A stretch of DNA of 64,000 nt from Microbacterium sp. VKM Ac-2923 (GTDB lineage Bacteria; Actinomycetota; Actinomycetes; Actinomycetales; Microbacteriaceae): positions 491,897-555,896 of the forward strand of contig NZ_JALGRP010000002.1 in assembly GCF_022815605.1 (NCBI RefSeq), given 5' to 3'. The notes beneath the pieces were generated by a model, which saw only the letters and a program-made list of their open reading frames with translations, made no database searches and was not told the origin of the DNA. A program made the translations under genes and the position numbers. Positions 42,030 through 51,056 of the stretch are shown piece by piece. Each line of letters opens with the position of its first letter. Position 1 is the stretch's first letter.

Positions 42030-43646
42030 CTAGTGGTTCGACGCCTTCTCGGCGCCGAAGCCGGTGAGCGAGCGTACGTCCATCTCCGCGGCCTTGCGTC
42101 GGTCCTCAGCGGTGCGGGAGGTGACCGATCCCAGCCAGCCGAGGAAGAACCCGAGGGGGATCGACACGATCCCGGGGTTGTTCAACGGCCAGATGGCCAC
42201 TCCCGTGTCGGCGAACACGCTCGTCGGCGTCCCCCAGAACACGGGCGACAGGAAGATCAGCACGAGGGCCGAGCCGAGGCCGCCGTACATGCTCCACACC
42301 GCACCACGCGTGGTGAACTTGCGCCAGAAGAGCGAGAACAGGATGGTCGGCAGGTTCGCCGACGCGGCAACCGCGAAGGCGAGCGCGACGAGGAACGCCA
42401 CGTTCTGCCCCTGCACGCCTATGCCGCCGAGGATCGCGAGCACGCCGATGACGATCACCGTGCGGCGGGCGACCTTGACCTCGCCGTCGGGCGGGACGTC
42501 ACCCTTCTTCACCACGTTGGCGTAGATGTCGTGCGCGAACGACGCCGCGGCCGTGATGGTGAGACCGGCCACCACCGCCAGGATGGTCGCGAACGCCACG
42601 GCCGAGATGAAGCCGAGCAGGAGAGGACCGCCCAGGGCGAAGGCGAGCAGCGGAGCGGCGGCGTTGACCCCACCGGGGGCGGCGAGGATCGCCTCCGACC
42701 CGACAAGCGCTCCGGCACCGTACCCGAGCACCAGCGTGAGGATGTAGAACAGCCCGATCAGCCAGATCGCCCAGACCACCGAGCGACGCGCCTCTTTGGC
42801 GGTCGGCACCGTGTAGAAGCGCATCAGCACGTGCGGGAGCCCCGCGGTGCCCAGCACCAGCGCCAGGGCGAGCGAGATGAAGTCCCAAGGGTTCTTGCCG
42901 TACTGCAGTCCCGGCGCGAGGATGGCCTCCCCCTTCGGCGACGCCGCCACCGCGCTTTCGAGCAGCGTGTTGAGGCTGAAGCCGTTGATCGCGAGCACCC
43001 ACACCGTCATGACGACCGCGCCGCCGATCAGCAGGAACGCCTTGACGATCTGCACCCACGTGGTGCCCTTCATGCCGCCGATCAGCACGTAGACGATCAT
43101 CAGGATGCCGACGACCGCGACGACGAGCGACTGCCCGACGCGCTCGGTGATGCCCAGCAGCAGCGACACGAGCCCGCCGGCACCGGCCATCTGCGCGAGG
43201 AGGTAGAAGAAGCACACCGCGAGGGTCGTGATCGCGGCCGCCATGCGCACCGGTCGCTCCTTGAGGCGGAACGACAGCACGTCGGCCATCGTGAACTTCC
43301 CGGTGTTGCGCATGAGCTCGGCCACGAGCAGCAACGCCACCAGCCACGCCACCAGGAACCCGATGGAGTACAGGAAGCCGTCGTAGCCGTTGATCGCGAT
43401 GGCTCCGACGATGCCGAGGAACGACGCGGCCGAGAGGTAATCGCCGGCGATCGCGAAGCCGTTCTGGGGGCCGGTGAACGAGCGCCCCGCGGCGTAGTAG
43501 TCGGCGGCGGTCTTGCTGTTGCGGCTGGCTCGAATGACGATGAACAGCGTCACGGCGACGAACGCACCGAAGATCGAGATGTTCAGCACCGGGTTGTTTT
43601 CGACCGTCTGCACGGCCGCGTCGAGCTGGGCGAGGACGACGTTCAC
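42030..43646 (-). CDS. actP: Cation/acetate symporter
   Basis: 538 aa sodium:solute symporter (SSS) family with about 13 membrane helices. Recognisable segments include GDYLSAASFLGIVGAI near residue 65, the TM region GGMKGTTWVQIVKAFLL and LPHVLMRFYTVPTAKEARRS, all ActP-like. Imports acetate (and possibly propionate or glycolate). Its start overlaps the DUF485 gene stop (ATGA), the standard yjcH-actP arrangement. Confidence 0.93.
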   Translation of the reverse strand: MNVVLAQLDAAVQTVENNPVLNISIFGAFVAVTLFIVIRASRNSKTAADYYAAGRSFTGPQNGFAIAGDYLSAASFLGIVGAIAINGYDGFLYSIGFLVAWLVALLLVAELMRNTGKFTMADVLSFRLKERPVRMAAAITTLAVCFFYLLAQMAGAGGLVSLLLGITERVGQSLVVAVVGILMIVYVLIGGMKGTTWVQIVKAFLLIGGAVVMTVWVLAINGFSLNTLLESAVAASPKGEAILAPGLQYGKNPWDFISLALALVLGTAGLPHVLMRFYTVPTAKEARRSVVWAIWLIGLFYILTLVLGYGAGALVGSEAILAAPGGVNAAAPLLAFALGGPLLLGFISAVAFATILAVVAGLTITAAASFAHDIYANVVKKGDVPPDGEVKVARRTVIVIGVLAILGGIGVQGQNVAFLVALAFAVAASANLPTILFSLFWRKFTTRGAVWSMYGGLGSALVLIFLSPVFWGTPTSVFADTGVAIWPLNNPGIVSIPLGFFLGWLGSVTSRTAEDRRKAAEMDVRSLTGFGAEKASNH

Positions 43647-43996
43647 GACCGACCCCCCTCAGCTCGCTCGAGCTCGGCGCGCAGGGCCTCGGCCCCGGGG
43701 TCGAGACGGCGGTTCGCATAGGCGACGTAGCCCATGGTGATGGCGAACGTGGTCACGAACTGTCCCAGGCCGAACAACAGCCCCACGGTGATCGCGCCCG
43801 ACACCGGCTGCGCCATGAAACCCGGCGCGAACGACGACAGCAGAACGTAGACGAAATACCAGACGAGGAAAGCCACCGCCAGCGGGAAGACGAAGCTGCG
43901 CTGCCGCCGCTTCAACTCCTGGAACGGGGCGGACTCCTCGACCGCGATGTAATCGACGCCGTCCTTATGGGCGTCGTCGATGCGACGATCCGTCAT
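43643..43996 (-). CDS. DUF485 membrane protein (ActP partner)
   Basis: 117 aa from the ATG at 43996 (AAGGAGG upstream). FQELKRRQRSFVFPLAVAFL and two membrane helices (the second LLFGLGQFVTTFAITMGYV) match the DUF485/YjcH family that is nearly always paired with ActP. Probably assists transporter assembly or activity. Confidence 0.9.
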   Translation of the reverse strand: MTDRRIDDAHKDGVDYIAVEESAPFQELKRRQRSFVFPLAVAFLVWYFVYVLLSSFAPGFMAQPVSGAITVGLLFGLGQFVTTFAITMGYVAYANRRLDPGAEALRAELERAEGGRS

Positions 43997-44134
43997 GTGG
44001 CCTCCTTGCCTCATGAATCCGGCGCAGCGCTGCGCCGGCGGGGGGTGTGACCGGGCTGTGAGAACGCTCCCGGTGGTAGGGTCGACGCTACGAAACGCGG
44101 CGACGAGGCCGTCACCCCCGGAAGTAGGTAGTGC

Positions 44135-44986
44135 GTGGGAGCACCATCCGCTCTTCGAGACGACGCGCGCCTCATGACGCACGCCGTCGCCGAGCTCGCC
44201 CGCCGTACCCACTTCCCCGTCGCCTTCGGCGGCCTCGAGCACGACGGTGCGGTGCACGTCACCTCCATCGTCGGTGCCCGCACCCGCAGCATCGAGGGTC
44301 TGGTCGTGCACGCGTCGCGCGGCCTCGGCGGCCGGGCGCTCATCGAGCGGCGCCCTCGGATGACCCTGGACTACCGCACCTCGCGCTCGATCACGCACGA
44401 CTACGACCGAGCGATCCTCGGCGAGGGCATCGCGACCCTGTTCGCGGTGCCCGTGCTCGTCGACGGGTCGGCGCGCGGCGTGCTGTACTGCGGGACGTGG
44501 GCGCAGACGCCGATCGCCGAGGTGCAGGCGCGTCCGGCGTTCGACGTCGCCGGAGAGCTCGGCACCGAACTGCGGGTCCGAGCGGAAGTGGAGCGACGAC
44601 TGGCCGCCGCCCCGGCGCCCGAGGGCGGTCTCGGCGCCGGAGCACGCGAAGAGATCCGCGAGAGCTACGCCCAGTTGCGCAGCATCGCCGCCACCGTCGG
44701 CGATGCCGACGTCCGCCGCCGTCTCGAAGACATCGAGGCACGTCTCGCCGCCCTCACGGGCGACGCACCGGCGGCCGATGTCGACGCCGACCTGCACCTG
44801 TCGCGGCGCGAGATCGACGTTCTGGCATGCGCCGCGGTGGGCTCGACGAACGGCGAGATCGCGGCATCCCTCGGGCTTCGTGAGACCACCGTGAAGTCGT
44901 ACCTCGCCTCGGCGATGTCGAAGCTCGACGCCTCTACACGGCACGCTGCCGTCACCCGCGCGCGGCGCGTCGGCCTGCTGCCCTGA
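44135..44986 (+). CDS. GAF-LuxR transcriptional regulator
   Basis: 283 aa from GTG. An N-terminal GAF-like sensory domain (residues ~20-150) is followed by a short coiled-coil linker and a C-terminal LuxR HTH (LSRREIDVLACAAVGSTNGE, then the recognition helix in ETTVKSYLASAMSKL). Divergent from the DUF485-actP operon with 138 nt between starts, so it probably controls acetate uptake. Ligand unknown. Confidence 0.87.
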   Translation: MGAPSALRDDARLMTHAVAELARRTHFPVAFGGLEHDGAVHVTSIVGARTRSIEGLVVHASRGLGGRALIERRPRMTLDYRTSRSITHDYDRAILGEGIATLFAVPVLVDGSARGVLYCGTWAQTPIAEVQARPAFDVAGELGTELRVRAEVERRLAAAPAPEGGLGAGAREEIRESYAQLRSIAATVGDADVRRRLEDIEARLAALTGDAPAADVDADLHLSRREIDVLACAAVGSTNGEIAASLGLRETTVKSYLASAMSKLDASTRHAAVTRARRVGLLP

Positions 44987-45098
44987 ACGGTCCACGCGCG
45001 TGGGAAAACCCTGGAAATGGCTGCCAGAGGTTGAGGATGCCGCCGATTCTCGGCATCGTGGCTGACTCCTGTCGTCGATCAGAGAAGGAGAGTCACCC

Positions 45099-45383
45099 AT
45101 GCTGACACTCACCGAAGAGGCCACGACCGCTGTCAAGACCATCACCGCGCAGTTCCCGGATACCGCGCACAGCGGCATCCGAATTCAGGGTGCCGGCTCC
45201 CCCGAGTCGCAGTTCGCCCTGTCGGTGGTCGACGCCCCCGAGCCCGAGGACGCCGTCGTGGAGAACGCCGGGGCGCGCGTGTTCCTCGACGCCGACGCCG
45301 CCGCCGTGCTCGATGACCGCGTCCTCGACGCGCAGATCGATCCTGCGGGATCTGTGCAGTTCGCGGTGACCAGCGCCGTCTGA
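45099..45383 (+). CDS. HesB/IscA-like protein without cysteines
   Basis: 94 aa, strong AGAAGGAG before the ATG. The fold pattern of A-type Fe-S carriers is present (LTEEATTAVKTI at the start, GIRIQGAG, ARVFLDADAAAVLDD), but no cysteine exists anywhere, so it cannot carry an Fe-S cluster as IscA does. Such versions are frequent in Microbacteriaceae. Function unknown. A terminator follows. Confidence 0.8.
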   Translation: MLTLTEEATTAVKTITAQFPDTAHSGIRIQGAGSPESQFALSVVDAPEPEDAVVENAGARVFLDADAAAVLDDRVLDAQIDPAGSVQFAVTSAV

Positions 45384-45400
45384 CGCCCGCGTCCGTCGAA

Positions 45401-45429
45401 CGATGCCCCGGCCGAGTGCCGGGGCATCG
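45401..45429 (+). terminator. Terminator hairpin
   Basis: CGATGCCCCGGC and GCCGGGGCATCG form a perfect 12-bp stem with a 5-nt loop, 17 nt after the HesB-like stop. Also placed to end the convergent gene. Confidence 0.85.
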
Positions 45430-45476
45430 TCACGTTCCGTGGCCGCGTGCGAGACCGCTCGGTCCACAGCGAAAGG

Positions 45477-46217
45477 TCAGCCGCGGAACAGCACGACCTC
45501 GTTGCTCGGCTGGTCGTAGACGAACTGCAGGGCGGTGTCGGCGGGGAAGTCGGTGTGCTCGAGCTCGGGCGATCCGGGCAGCAGTCGCACGGTGGCGGCA
45601 GCGGGGAACGTCCCGGCCGAGCACGCGGGCGAGATGTACTGCCCGGAGTAGCTCCAGCTGCCGGCGCCCTGCGCGGTGACCAGTTCGGGTTGGAAGACGG
45701 TCATGCAGTACTCGCCTTCGCCCAGCGCGCCCCCGGGCGGGGTGACGACGACGCGGAACCCGTGCGTCTCCGCGAACCCGATTGCCTGGCCCGCCGGTCC
45801 GAGGAAGTAGTCGGGGACTTCGAACGACGGGTCGGGGGCGATCCGCGCCACCTGCTCGGCATCCGGTTGCAGCGGGTGCGTCTGGACGCGTTGTACGAGC
45901 GTGAGAGCGACGACCGCCGTCACCGCGACCATCGCGCCGACGACCGTCAGCACGACGGTCGAGCGTTGCGGACGCGGCCACGAGAAGCGCCGCCGCGGCG
46001 GCTCGGTCGGGACCGCCTCCTCGTCGGCAGCGGATTCGTCGGCGGCGGACTCATCGGTCGGCGGTCGGTCGGGCTCGAGGTCCGCGGGCGCTCCTTGGGC
46101 TACGCGGCGCTCCAGGTGCTGCAGGCGAGCCAGCGCGGCCGGGTCGGACCCGATGTCGGCGTCGGCGGCGTACGCCCTCCGGCGCAGCCGGGCGAGTTCG
46201 TCGTCGTCGATCGCCAT
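45477..46217 (-). CDS. Single-pass membrane protein, unknown (246 aa)
   Basis: An N-terminal cytoplasmic part with a DDDELARLRRRAYA helix and an acidic linker is followed by one membrane helix (TVVLTVVGAMVAVTAVVALT) and an extracytoplasmic beta-rich domain with two Cys (EYCMTV, SPACSAG) that may form a disulfide. The start at 46217 is chosen because the helix after it resembles conserved Microbacteriaceae N-termini. Function unknown. Confidence 0.7.
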   Translation of the reverse strand: MAIDDDELARLRRRAYAADADIGSDPAALARLQHLERRVAQGAPADLEPDRPPTDESAADESAADEEAVPTEPPRRRFSWPRPQRSTVVLTVVGAMVAVTAVVALTLVQRVQTHPLQPDAEQVARIAPDPSFEVPDYFLGPAGQAIGFAETHGFRVVVTPPGGALGEGEYCMTVFQPELVTAQGAGSWSYSGQYISPACSAGTFPAAATVRLLPGSPELEHTDFPADTALQFVYDQPSNEVVLFRG

Positions 46218-46445
46218 CCGTCGATTCAATCAGTCGCGCGCCGTGGGCGGACGAGAACCGCCGGACCTCGCGGCGGCCGGAACCGCACGCTTCGCAGACC
46301 CACCGGCGTCACCGCCCATCACTCGGCGGACGGGAATCGCCGGGCCCCGCTTCGGGACAGAGCGCTCGGCAGTCCCACCGCTGACCCCGCCACAGAGAAC
46401 CGCCGCACCGCGGTCAGCACCGAGCACTCTGCAGACACTCCGGCG

Positions 46446-47216
46446 TCACCGCCCCGTGAACGCCGGCGGCCGCTTGGCCTGGAACGCCGCGAAGCCCTCT
46501 CGGTAGTCGTGGGTGCGGGTGAGAGCTGCCTGCGCACGATTCTCGAGCGACATCGCCGCCCACAATCCGAGCCTCTCGTCGCGGATGGCGGTGACGATGC
46601 GCTTACTCGCGCGAAACGCCTCGGTGGGTCCGGCCGCCGCGCGACGTGCGGCGAGCGCGGTGGCATCCTGCACCTCGGATGCCGGGACCACCCGCGAGAA
46701 GAGTCCGGCGCGCACGGACTCCTCACCCGTCAGCAGACGGCCGGTGTAGATGAGATCGAGCGCGGCGTGCGTGCCGAGGCGCTCCACGAACAGGCTGTGC
46801 CCTCCGGAGTCGAGGATCGCCCCCAGGGCGGCGAAGGGCGAACCGATCCGGGCGTCATGGGCGGCGAAGACGACGTCGGTGGCGATGAGCAGGCCCAGGC
46901 CGACGCCGAGGCAGGCTCCATGGGCGACGGCGAACGTCGGCGCCGGGAACGACGCCAGGCGGCGGAGCAGAGGGGTGAGCGTGCCGTCGAGGTATCCGGC
47001 GACGTCGTCGGTGGCGGGGTCGACGCCCGAGATGTCGCGCCCGGCGCAGAACGACGGCCCCTCGCCGCGCAGCAGCACCGCGCGAGCCTCATCGGCCTCG
47101 GCACGGTCGTAGGCGTCGGCGAGCGCGTGGAGGTCGTCAAGGCGGAGGGCGTTGCGTCGCGCGGGTGCGTCGAGGGTGACGGTGGCGAGTCCGTCGGCGA
47201 AGGCGTAGTCGATCAC
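46446..47216 (-). CDS. paaG: 1,2-epoxyphenylacetyl-CoA isomerase-like enoyl-CoA hydratase
   Basis: 256 aa crotonase from the GTG at 47216 (GAGGGA upstream). Oxyanion-hole motifs SFCAGRDIS and ACLGVGLGLL; the catalytic Asp expected for PaaG-type isomerases lies in AILDSGGHSLF. In the pathway PaaG isomerises ring-epoxidised phenylacetyl-CoA to the oxepin. Last gene of the paaABCDE unit, 8 nt after paaE. A general enoyl-CoA hydratase role is the alternative. Confidence 0.82.
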   Translation of the reverse strand: MIDYAFADGLATVTLDAPARRNALRLDDLHALADAYDRAEADEARAVLLRGEGPSFCAGRDISGVDPATDDVAGYLDGTLTPLLRRLASFPAPTFAVAHGACLGVGLGLLIATDVVFAAHDARIGSPFAALGAILDSGGHSLFVERLGTHAALDLIYTGRLLTGEESVRAGLFSRVVPASEVQDATALAARRAAAGPTEAFRASKRIVTAIRDERLGLWAAMSLENRAQAALTRTHDYREGFAAFQAKRPPAFTGR

Positions 47217-47224
47217 GGCATCCC

Positions 47225-48364
47225 TCAGCCGTCGTAGTCGACGCGGACGGCGTCGGACGTCGGGTGGGACTGGCAGGTCAGGACGTACCCGCGCTCGACC
47301 TCCTCGGGTTCGAGGGCGTAGTTCTCGGTCATCGTCACGGAGCCCTCCAGCACGCGTGCGCGGCACGTGCCGCACACGCCTCCGGCGCACGCGAACGGCA
47401 CGTCGGGGCGGACGCGGAGCGCGGCGGCCAGGATCGTCTCGTTCGCGGCGACCGGGCTGTCCACGTGCGCTGACTGCCCGTCGAGGGTGAAATCGATGGA
47501 GCGGACGAGCTCGTCGGCGCACGCCCGCACGGCACGCGCTCCCCCGGTCTGCGCGGGAGCGTCCGCGTCACCGGCGGTGAACAGCTCGAAGCGGACGCGC
47601 TCGCCCGGCACCCCGACGTCGGCGAGCGTTTCCCTGCAGAGCTCGACGAGGGCGAAAGGTCCGCAGAGGAACCACTCGTCGACGGATGCCGGATCGATCA
47701 GTCGCGAGAGGATCAGGCGGAGGCGCTCCTGGTCGAGGCGACCCGAGAAGACGGGAGCGACGCGCTGCTCGCGCGAGAGCACGTGGTGCAAGGTCACACG
47801 CGCGGGATGCCGGTCCTTGAGGTCGGCGAGCTCGTCGACGAACATCACGTCGGTCGAGGAGCGGTTGACGAAGACGATCGTCATCCGGGCTTCGGTGCAG
47901 CGCTCGAGCACGCCGGCGGCGAGCGCCATGATCGGGGTGATGCCGGAGCCCGCGGCGATCGCGACGATGTGACCACCGGCCGGAGCCCGTGAGACGAAGG
48001 TGCCCCGGGGGCTCATGACCTCGATCTCATCGCCGGACCGGAGACTTTCGTGGACCCACCGGGAGAATTGCCCGTCCGGGTCGCGTTTGATGCCGACGCT
48101 GATGGTCCCACGGGTAGGCGGGCGGCACAGCGAGTACGAGCGGCGGAGGTCCTGGCCGTCGACGGTGGCGCGCAGGGCCACGTACTGCCCGGGCGCGTAG
48201 GCGAAGACATCCGCGAGGTCGTCGGGGACCGCGAACGTCACCTCGACGGAGGTCGGCGTGAGCGGGCGCACCTCGGCGACGCGCAGGGGGTGGAAGCGCG
48301 CGCGGGAGCGCGGCGCGGGGTCGGCCGCCGCGGGACCGGAGGTCGTGGCATCCGTGAGGCTCAT
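47225..48364 (-). CDS. paaE: Phenylacetyl-CoA epoxidase reductase subunit
   Basis: 379 aa. FAD-binding reductase domain (RRSYSLCR, GTFVSRAPAGGHIVAIAAGS), NAD-binding domain (FLCGPFALVE) and a C-terminal plant-type ferredoxin with CAGGVCGTC plus a distal Cys in LTCQSHP. Passes electrons from NADPH to the PaaABC di-iron oxygenase. Its start overlaps the paaD stop. Confidence 0.95.
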   Translation of the reverse strand: MSLTDATTSGPAAADPAPRSRARFHPLRVAEVRPLTPTSVEVTFAVPDDLADVFAYAPGQYVALRATVDGQDLRRSYSLCRPPTRGTISVGIKRDPDGQFSRWVHESLRSGDEIEVMSPRGTFVSRAPAGGHIVAIAAGSGITPIMALAAGVLERCTEARMTIVFVNRSSTDVMFVDELADLKDRHPARVTLHHVLSREQRVAPVFSGRLDQERLRLILSRLIDPASVDEWFLCGPFALVELCRETLADVGVPGERVRFELFTAGDADAPAQTGGARAVRACADELVRSIDFTLDGQSAHVDSPVAANETILAAALRVRPDVPFACAGGVCGTCRARVLEGSVTMTENYALEPEEVERGYVLTCQSHPTSDAVRVDYDG

Positions 48365-48846
48365 CACAGGGCCTTGAAGTGGTCGAAGGGTTCGAGGCAG
48401 GCGCGGCATTCCCACAGCGACTTGCAGGAGGTGGAACCGAAGCGCGACAGCTCCCGAGTGTCGAGGGAGCCGCAGCGCGGACACGCGACGCTGAGCGTGA
48501 GGCGGATGGGGCCGGCGGGGGCGCGTCCCGTGGGCGGGGCGATGCCGTACGCGGTGAGCTTGCGTCGGCCGGCCTCGCTCATCCAGTCGGTGGTCCACGC
48601 CGGGGTCAGCGTCGTGCGCACCACGACGTGGTCGTATCCGGCCGAGGTGAGTGCGAGCAGGATGTCGTCGCGGATGGCCTCGACCGCGGGGCATCCGGAG
48701 TAGGTGGGGGTGATGGTGACGGTCACGGTGTCGTCGTCGAGGCGGACCTCGCGCAGCACACCGAGGTCGTCGATGGTGAGCACGGGCACCTCGGGATCGA
48801 CGACGGCGGCGACGACCGCCCGGGCGTGCTCGAGGGTCGCGGTCAC
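48364..48846 (-). CDS. paaD: Phenylacetyl-CoA epoxidase maturation protein
   Basis: 160 aa from the GTG at 48846. An N-terminal MIP18/DUF59 domain (VVDPEVPVLTIDDLGVL, PTYSGCPAVE) and a C-terminal four-cysteine zinc-ribbon-like tail (ACPRCGS, then WECRAC). PaaD is thought to deliver Fe-S clusters or iron to the epoxidase complex. Overlaps paaC by 4 nt. Confidence 0.93.
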   Translation of the reverse strand: MTATLEHARAVVAAVVDPEVPVLTIDDLGVLREVRLDDDTVTVTITPTYSGCPAVEAIRDDILLALTSAGYDHVVVRTTLTPAWTTDWMSEAGRRKLTAYGIAPPTGRAPAGPIRLTLSVACPRCGSLDTRELSRFGSTSCKSLWECRACLEPFDHFKAL

Positions 48847-49694
48847 CACGTCGCCCCCGGGTGACGGCGGGCCAGCACCTGCATCTCGGCGAGCAGCGGC
48901 CCGAAGGCGGGGTGATGGATGCCGCGGCGACCTCCGGCCGACGAGGCGGCGACGTCGGGTCGGGCGACGTCCTCTTCGGCGAGCACGGCGTCGATCACGG
49001 CATCCGCTCGCGCGCGAAGGGCGGACGGGCGCACTGCCACGCCCTCGAGTCGGTCGTGCAGAGCGTCGTCGCGGAACAGTTCGTCGAGGAAGGGCCAGGT
49101 GTCGTCGAGGGCGATCAGCAGGCGCCGACGCGACTCCTCCGTGCCCCCGGCGAGACGCAGCATCCACTGCACGGCGTGGTCGCGGTGGTAGTCGACCTCC
49201 TTCTCGGCCTTGGCGGCCACGGCCGCCAGGACGGGGTCGGCGGATGCCGTGAGGTCGCGGTAGAGCTCGAGGAGATACGTCGACGCCAGCAGCTGCCGCA
49301 CGATCGTGTGCGCGAAGTCGCCGTTGGGGAGCTCGAACAGCCAGGCGCTGCGGAACTCCGCTTCGTCGCGCCCGTAGGCGAGATCGTCTTCGGTGCGGCC
49401 GTCGTGGCTGCCGGCGTACCGCAACAGGGAACGGGCGTGGCCGAGGAGGTCGAGGGCGATGTTGCCCAGGGCGACGTCTTCTTCGAGCTCGGGGGCGCGG
49501 GCGATCCACCCGCACAGGTTCTGCGCGAGGATCAGGGAGTCGTCGCCCAGGCGCAGCGCGTACGCGGCGACGCCGGGGTTGCTCGCCCGCTCCTCGCCGC
49601 CCAGCAGTTCGGCGGAGAGTTCGTGCGCCGCGATGGAGACGTCGCCGTGCGGCGCGTCGTGGGAGGGGACGGATGCCACGGTGTCGGTGCTCAC
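48843..49694 (-). CDS. paaC: Phenylacetyl-CoA epoxidase structural subunit
   Basis: 283 aa from the GTG at 49694. Ferritin-like helical protein (LRLGDDSLILAQNLCGW, LDLLGHARSLL, EKEVDYHRDHAVQW) that lacks the full di-iron ligand set, as PaaC does. It pairs with PaaA. Overlaps paaB and paaD by 4 nt. Confidence 0.94.
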   Translation of the reverse strand: MSTDTVASVPSHDAPHGDVSIAAHELSAELLGGEERASNPGVAAYALRLGDDSLILAQNLCGWIARAPELEEDVALGNIALDLLGHARSLLRYAGSHDGRTEDDLAYGRDEAEFRSAWLFELPNGDFAHTIVRQLLASTYLLELYRDLTASADPVLAAVAAKAEKEVDYHRDHAVQWMLRLAGGTEESRRRLLIALDDTWPFLDELFRDDALHDRLEGVAVRPSALRARADAVIDAVLAEEDVARPDVAASSAGGRRGIHHPAFGPLLAEMQVLARRHPGATW

Positions 49695-49996
49695 AGGTGC
49701 GGCACCCCCTCGGAAGCGGTGTACGAGACCGCGTGCCGGTAGTTCTTGCCCGCCGGCGACTCGAAGAAGGCACCCTTGGCTCCCGGGTCGCTGGTGGTCA
49801 CGGCATCCGCGGGGACGACCCAGATCGACACACCCTCCCCGCGGCGCGTGTAGAGGTCGCGGGCGTTGCGCACGGCGAGGTCGGCGTCGGGGGCGTGCAG
49901 CGATCCCACGTGCACGTGGCTCAGTCCGCGGCTCGCGCGCACGAAGACCTCCCACAGCGGCCAGGTCTCGGCGGGGCTCGCACCGGGGGTCGCCAT
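49691..49996 (-). CDS. paaB: Phenylacetyl-CoA epoxidase subunit B
   Basis: 101 aa, the usual length. WPLWEVFVRASRGLSHVHVG and ARDLYTRRGEGVSIWVV are characteristic. Small bridging subunit of the PaaABC(E) oxygenase. Its start abuts the paaA stop. Confidence 0.95.
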   Translation of the reverse strand: MATPGASPAETWPLWEVFVRASRGLSHVHVGSLHAPDADLAVRNARDLYTRRGEGVSIWVVPADAVTTSDPGAKGAFFESPAGKNYRHAVSYTASEGVPHL

Positions 49997-50955
49997 CAGG
50001 CGGCCGCCTTCGCGCTCTTCTTCGCGGCATAGGTCGCCGCGGCCTCGCGCACCCACGCGCCCTCTTCGTGCGCGTCGCGGCGGTGCTGCCGGCGCGTCGT
50101 GTTGAGCGGTCCGCGGCCGGCGAGCACCTCGTGGAACTCGGTCCAGTCGATCTCGCCCATCTCGTAACGCCCCATCTCGACGTCGAATCGCAGCGCGGGA
50201 TCGGGCAGGGTCACTCCCAGCACGGCGGCCTGCGGCACGAGCATCGACACGAAGCGCTGCCGGAGGTCGTCGTTGCTGAAGCGCTTGATGTTCCACGCCA
50301 TCGACTGCGCCGAGTTGGGCGAGTCGTCGTCGGGTGGTCCGAACATCATCAAGCTCGGCCAGTACCCGCGGTTCACGGCGTCCTGCGCCATCTCGCGCTG
50401 GGCGTCGGTGCCCTGCATCAGCGTGAGGAGGATCTCGAAGCCCTGACGCTGGTGGAACGACTCCTCCTTGCAGATGCGCACCATCGCCCGGCCGTACGGG
50501 CCGTAGGAGGCGCGGCACAGGGGCACCTGATTGCAGATCGCGGCGCCGTCCACGAGCCAGCCGATGGCGCCGACGTCGGCCCAGGTCGGGGTCGGGTAGT
50601 TGAAGATCGACGAGTAGCGCGCGGTACTGTCCACGAGTTGCTGCGTCATCTCATCACGCGTGATGCCGAGGGTCTGGGCGGCGGAGTAGAGGTAGAGGCC
50701 GTGTCCCGCCTCGTCCTGCACCTTGGCGAGCAGGATCGCTTTGCGCTGCAGGCTCGGGGCGCGGGTGATCCACGCCCCCTCGGGCTGCATGCCGATGATC
50801 TCGGAGTGCGCGTGTTGCGAGATCTGCCGGATGAGGGTGCGGCGGTAGCCGTCCGGCATCCAGTCGCGGGGTTCGACACGACCGTCGGCCTCGATCAGCG
50901 CGTCGAACGTGGCCTCGCCGTCGAGCTCGGCGTCCGTCACGAGTGCTGTCGTCAT
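49996..50955 (-). CDS. paaA: Phenylacetyl-CoA epoxidase catalytic subunit
   Basis: 319 aa from the ATG at 50955 (AAGGAG upstream). Carboxylate-bridged di-iron ligands lie in [16 protein letters not shown] and [11 protein letters not shown]. Epoxidises the aromatic ring of phenylacetyl-CoA. First gene of the paaABCDE-paaG unit, directly downstream of an operator-like site. Confidence 0.96.
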   Translation of the reverse strand: MTTALVTDAELDGEATFDALIEADGRVEPRDWMPDGYRRTLIRQISQHAHSEIIGMQPEGAWITRAPSLQRKAILLAKVQDEAGHGLYLYSAAQTLGITRDEMTQQLVDSTARYSSIFNYPTPTWADVGAIGWLVDGAAICNQVPLCRASYGPYGRAMVRICKEESFHQRQGFEILLTLMQGTDAQREMAQDAVNRGYWPSLMMFGPPDDDSPNSAQSMAWNIKRFSNDDLRQRFVSMLVPQAAVLGVTLPDPALRFDVEMGRYEMGEIDWTEFHEVLAGRGPLNTTRRQHRRDAHEEGAWVREAAATYAAKKSAKAAA

Positions 50956-50971
50956 CGTCGACTCCTTAACA

Positions 50972-51018
50972 GACCGATCGTTCAGTAAATTGTATCCCCG
51001 GCTCACGGCCCGCCGCAA
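50972..51018 (-). promoter_or_regulatory. paaA promoter and TetR-type operator
   Basis: Read on the minus strand: TTGCGG (51013-51018), an 18-bp spacer, TACAAT (50989-50994), then TTACTGAACGATCGGTC (50972-50988) just after the -10. The 17-bp sequence is identical to the site at 55302-55318. ACTGAACGATCGGT-type sites are typical of PaaR-like TetR repressors, which release on phenylacetyl-CoA. Confidence 0.78.
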
Positions 51019-51056
51019 CGACCCCGCCGCGGGCGCGACGAGCGCCCGACCCGGGC

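Noticed and set aside
46230..46445. Possible small gene or riboswitch upstream of the 250-aa membrane protein
   Set aside because: Only degenerate GC-rich partial repeats such as CCGGCGTCACCGCCC; no start, RBS or stable conserved fold seen.
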